Below, one piece after another: positions 53,917 through 56,504 of a stretch of DNA of 56,504 bases. A program made the translations under genes and the position numbers. The stretch lies in contig NZ_AWQQ01000055.1 of assembly GCF_002607855.1 (NCBI RefSeq), positions 83,775 to 140,278 of the forward strand. Reading direction: 5' to 3'. The stretch is from Desulforamulus profundi (GTDB lineage Bacteria; Bacillota_B; Desulfotomaculia; Desulfotomaculales; Desulfotomaculaceae). Every line of letters starts with the position of its first letter. The first letter of the stretch is position 1. The notes under the pieces are model-generated. The model was not told the origin of the DNA. It was given only the letters and a program-made list of their open reading frames with translations, and searched no databases.

Positions 53917-55350
53917 TTATACTAATTTTTCAACGATATCCCTTGCAATACGGACTCCGCAGGCCCCGGCCTGGGCCAGGCCGCGGGTAATGCCGGCACC
54001 GTCGCCGCCTGAATATAACCCTTCTATTTCGGTTTCAAACCGGTCATTTAACTTCGGGCGGGAAGAATAAAACTTTGCCTCTACACCATAAAGCAGGGTG
54101 TGCTCGGATGCGATACCCGGGGTTACACTGTCAAGGGCCTGTATCATTTCAATAATACTTTTCATTGTATTGTAGGGCAATACCAGCCCTAAATTGCCCG
54201 GCACGGCTTCTTTTAAGGTGGGCTCCACAAATCCTTCCTTTACTCTCTTATCCGTTGACCTGCGTCCCTTTAAAATATCACCAAACCTTTGAATTAACAC
54301 GCTACCATTGGATAAATCATTGGCCAGCCGGGAAATGGATTTTGCATATTCAATGGGTTTGTCAAAGGGATAGGAAAACTTATGAGAAACAAGTAAAGCA
54401 AAATTGGTATTTTGGCTGCCCAGGCTTTTGTCTTTATAGGCATGACCGTTGGCCAGCATAACGCCGCTGTGGTTCTCAATTACCACGTGTCCGGACGGGT
54501 TGCTGCAGAAGGTTCTTACGGTGGTACCGGTGGAGGAGCGGTAAATAAATTTTCCCTCATAGAGATTTTCGTTGATTTCTTCCATAATGGTATCCAGAGT
54601 CTCTACCCGAACCCCAATATCCACCTGGTTATTGTCCATTTCCAAGTTGTGCTTCTTTAGGACACCGGTTAACCATTCAGAGCCGTCCCGGCCAGGAACT
54701 ATAACGACTTTACTGGCATTAAATACCTCTTTTGTTTTTGTGATAATACCCTTAATATATTTACTATCATCCTTGTTCTCTATAAGGATGTCCTCTACTT
54801 CGGTTTCAAACATCATGTCAATGTATTTTTTGAGATATTCAAAGATGCTTTTTAATATTTCCAGGTTTTGCTCAGTTCCCAAATGCCTTACTTCTGCCCG
54901 CAATAATTTTAAGCCCACTCCCAGGCCCCGTTTTTCAATATCCTTTACAGTTGGTGTGGAAGGATCGGAAACCACCGTTGTGGCGCCATGGTTTAAATTG
55001 ATTTGATCTACATACTTGATTAGTTCCAAAACCTCGGAGGGAGACAAATAATCCGTCATCCAGCCGCCGAATTCCGTGGTGATGTTGAACTTCCCGTCGG
55101 AATAGGCGCCCGCTCCCCCAAACCCGTTGGTCACCGAACAGGCGGGCATGCAGCCTGCGGTTTCCTTTTTTACAGTGGGCGGCGGACACTTCACCAGTTT
55201 CTTTTGCAGAATAGGACATTGACGCTTGTAAATGTTGCGTCCCTTATCTATTAACAACACCTTCAGATGAGGAGCCTTTAAAGCTAATTCATAACAAGTA
55301 AAAATACCAGCAGGGCCGGCACCAACCACAATCACATCGTAATTTTTCAA
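53917..55350 (-). CDS. FAD-dependent dehydrogenase (HI0933/YhiN-like or geranylgeranyl-reductase-like)
   Basis: Flavoprotein of 477 aa with an N-terminal dinucleotide fold (YDVIVVGAGPAGIFTCYELA) and a C-terminal FAD contact (GLYSGGDGAGITRGLAQAG). The central region has a Cys-bearing stretch (GCMPACSVTNGFGGAGAYSDG), typical of a widespread clostridial FAD-dependent family of unknown substrate. TTG 55350 follows GGGAG at 8 bases; a GTG nine bases earlier overlaps that site. It stands alone between terminators. Function beyond a redox role is not inferred. Confidence 0.87.
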   Translation of the reverse strand: MKNYDVIVVGAGPAGIFTCYELALKAPHLKVLLIDKGRNIYKRQCPILQKKLVKCPPPTVKKETAGCMPACSVTNGFGGAGAYSDGKFNITTEFGGWMTDYLSPSEVLELIKYVDQINLNHGATTVVSDPSTPTVKDIEKRGLGVGLKLLRAEVRHLGTEQNLEILKSIFEYLKKYIDMMFETEVEDILIENKDDSKYIKGIITKTKEVFNASKVVIVPGRDGSEWLTGVLKKHNLEMDNNQVDIGVRVETLDTIMEEINENLYEGKFIYRSSTGTTVRTFCSNPSGHVVIENHSGVMLANGHAYKDKSLGSQNTNFALLVSHKFSYPFDKPIEYAKSISRLANDLSNGSVLIQRFGDILKGRRSTDKRVKEGFVEPTLKEAVPGNLGLVLPYNTMKSIIEMIQALDSVTPGIASEHTLLYGVEAKFYSSRPKLNDRFETEIEGLYSGGDGAGITRGLAQAGACGVRIARDIVEKLV

Positions 55351-55446
55351 TGGTATCACTCCCTACTTTTAGAAAAATCATTTAAACAAACATATTAATT
55401 GTGAACTATTTTACTTAAGATTTCAATATCTAAATCATACCACAAT

Positions 55447-55475
55447 AAAAAATGTAGGAGAAACCCTCCTACATT
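55447..55475 (-). terminator. Terminator of the zinc-ribbon gene
   Basis: AATGTAGGAG (55451-55460) pairs with CTCCTACATT (55466-55475); on the minus strand TTTTTTATTG follows. Confidence 0.88.
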
Positions 55476-55483
55476 CTTCTAGT

Positions 55484-55828
55484 TTAACCGTGAATTAATC
55501 CCGGAAGACATTTGGTGCAGATCCAATGATTTTTGCCTTTATGCCGAACCGGTAACAAATAACCAGCGTCATCGGTTCTGCCGCACCTGGAACATTGCAC
55601 CAGGGTATCAGATTTTATTTCTTCATTCACAGCTTCAATTTGTTCATTTTTAGTTGTGACTGCGAGCAGTTCCGGCGCTATTTCCCTTGCGATCTCATCG
55701 AAATCCGACTGGAATCCGGGGCAATGCCTGGGGCAGGCGTCATTCGGTTTACAAACATGCCTCTCCTCCGCTTCCGGCAGTTCCAAACCCTTGGCTCGGA
55801 AGCCGACACACTGTCCGCAGCTGTCCAT
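55484..55828 (-). CDS. Cys-rich zinc-ribbon protein of unknown function
   Basis: A 114-residue protein not recognised by name. The first 37 residues hold five Cys (SCGQC near the start, then CKPNDACPRHC). A Glu-rich helical middle follows, and a C-terminal zinc ribbon with VQCSRCG and WICTKCL flanks a short basic loop. Such layout suggests a metal-binding or nucleic-acid-binding role. ATG 55828 is preceded by AGGGA. It has its own terminator. The start of the metal-site pair looks unrelated to the C-terminal ribbon. Confidence 0.7.
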   Translation of the reverse strand: MDSCGQCVGFRAKGLELPEAEERHVCKPNDACPRHCPGFQSDFDEIAREIAPELLAVTTKNEQIEAVNEEIKSDTLVQCSRCGRTDDAGYLLPVRHKGKNHWICTKCLPGLIHG

Positions 55829-55881
55829 TAATTCCCTGCGTCATTTCATCCATTTATTTTTCCCGGTCATATTCCAGGCCC

Positions 55882-55908
55882 CCCTTTGTATTTCTTTTAT
55901 ACAAAGGG
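55882..55908. promoter_or_regulatory. Perfect inverted repeat upstream of the zinc-ribbon gene
   Basis: CCCTTTGTAT (55882-55891) pairs with ATACAAAGGG (55899-55908) with a 7-base spacer. No T-run follows, so it may be an operator or RNA stem. Confidence 0.45.
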
Positions 55909-56023
55909 TACTAAAAATAAGTCGAAATGGATATGGTAGCAATCACTGGAATAAGGTATCTTCATCACTTTGTAAAAAACCCTAAAATTTTAACCCCTTA
56001 CACATATTTCTTATTCAAAGTTC

Positions 56024-56052
56024 TTGCCTCTGGATACCCGTCATGCTATAAT
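56024..56052 (+). promoter_or_regulatory. Promoter of tRNA-Leu
   Basis: TTGCCT (56024-56029), 17-base spacer, TATAAT (56047-56052), 22 bases before the tRNA. Confidence 0.82.
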
Positions 56053-56074
56053 AACACTTGCGATTAAGAGACAT

Positions 56075-56157
56075 GTCGGAGTGGCGGAATCGGCAGACGC
56101 GCACGTTTGAGGGGCGTGTGGGAAACCGTGCGGGTTCAAGTCCCGCCTCCGACACCA
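56075..56157 (+). tRNA. tRNA-Leu (anticodon GAG)
   Basis: Acceptor GTCGGAG pairs with CTCCGAC; discriminator A and encoded CCA end at 56157. The anticodon stem CACGT/GCGTG encloses loop TTGAGGG, anticodon GAG. A long variable arm (class II) and the T-arm GGTTCAAGTCC complete the fold. Confidence 0.96.
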
Positions 56158-56205
56158 CTGCATTACCGCACAAGATGATATTGTGAAGGAATTAAAATTT
56201 TGACA

Positions 56206-56234
56206 TCCCGGAATTTCACCGGGACTTATTTTTT
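56206..56234 (+). terminator. Terminator after tRNA-Leu
   Basis: TCCCGG and CCGGGA (56206-56224) form a stem followed by TTATTTTTTA. Confidence 0.82.
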
Positions 56235-56382
56235 ATATGATAAAAGCAATAATATTAAGTATTATAAAAGGGGCGCAATCTGTTAAAGCAATGTCCCCGG
56301 AGCCGCCCCGTCGGTAGTCAAAGCTGACCACACGCGGGGTGGCAGTCAAGACCGCCACTTTGTTCCACTGATTTTTTGCATC

Positions 56383-56504
56383 TTAAGCAGCGAGCTTCGG
56401 GGCTGGCAGGAGTAGTTGATCAGTATATGGTACAAAGAATGCCTGTGCCGGTGTTCTGCCCCTGGTACGACGGCCTTGGTGAGGGCGTTCCCAGTTATAA
56501 TAGA
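56383..56504 (-). mobile_element. 3' end of an IS481-type transposase gene, cut by the window edge
   Basis: The minus strand ends YYNWERPHQGRRTRGRTPAQ and then AFFVPYTDQLLLPAPKLAA at a stop (56385-56383). The ERPHQG...GRTPA ending is that of DDE integrases of the IS481 group (rve_3). The 5' part lies beyond the right edge. Two related segments, GTAGTCAAAGCTGACCAC and GCAGTCAAGACCGCCAC near 56312-56358, may belong to the element's terminal region. The element sits 150 bases after tRNA-Leu. Confidence 0.72.

Noticed and set aside
1..56504. CRISPR array, prophage or integrase block
   Set aside because: No regularly spaced repeats, phage structural genes or integrase are visible; only an IS481-type end at the right edge.

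Overview
The window looks like chromosome from an endospore-forming, anaerobic Firmicute of the Desulfotomaculum / Peptococcaceae kind. The inference rests on several things: spore genes (yunB, ytxC, ytaF, a dacF-type carboxypeptidase, a pdaB-type deacetylase, a CotF-type coat protein), T-box leaders, Gram-positive Shine-Dalgarno sites with many TTG starts, an L20-type infC leader, copper-amine-oxidase-like wall domains, and an [FeFe]-hydrogenase-like sensor paired with a SpoIIE-type phosphatase. The species cannot be fixed from the sequence alone.

Layout, left to right. 0-0.3 kb: promoter and leader of an rRNA operon transcribed leftward off the window. 0.3-7.6 kb: yunB, tyrS, a class A penicillin-binding protein, an EamA transporter and a secreted glucosaminidase-like protein. 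7.8-9.3 kb: a gene graveyard with pieces of a carotenoid-oxygenase-like gene, a CydD-like ABC exporter and a MinD-like ATPase. 9.3-26.5 kb: a long leftward housekeeping block (mutS2, a U32 peptidase, a NIF3-like gene, mpg, polX, zapA, pheT-pheS with T-box, an rRNA methyltransferase, a Ktr/Trk potassium system, and infC-rpmI-rplT with leader). 26.5-30.4 kb: thrS with T-box, a DUF445 gene and ytxC. 30.6-33.3 kb: a cluster of unrecognised small or membrane genes, including a basic Cys-repeat tail-anchored protein, a coiled-coil-like protein, two divergent membrane peptides of 24 and 27 residues, and a membrane ClpP-fold protease. 33.4-39.1 kb: tRNA-Val, dacF, pdaB, two DedA/TVP38 membrane proteins and a CtpA-type protease. 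39.3-44.8 kb: a rightward DNA-repair and cofactor block (polA, mutM, ytaF, coaE, a lytic transglycosylase). 44.9-49.3 kb: a leftward TetR / ABC exporter / HlyD operon. 49.6-53.7 kb: the hydrogenase-like sensor and its phosphatase, a DUF2512 membrane protein and a CotF-like coat protein. 53.9-56.5 kb: a flavin dehydrogenase, a zinc-ribbon protein, tRNA-Leu and the 3' end of an IS481-type transposase.

A striking property is that at least thirteen single-base indels interrupt otherwise well-preserved genes, most of them apparent deletions in or next to short homopolymers. They hit polA, mutM, zapA, ctpA, the hydrogenase-like gene, a penicillin-binding protein, both ABC ATPases and others. Because essential or universally kept genes are affected and the reading resumes perfectly after each shift, I treat these as probable sequencing errors and annotate the genes as single loci. 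The 7.8-9.3 kb remnants are different: they are truncated and rearranged, and look truly decayed.

The most promising unexplained material is the 30.6-33.3 kb cluster, above all the protein with five F-V-P-x-S-C type motifs separated by Lys/Arg clusters and ending in one membrane anchor.
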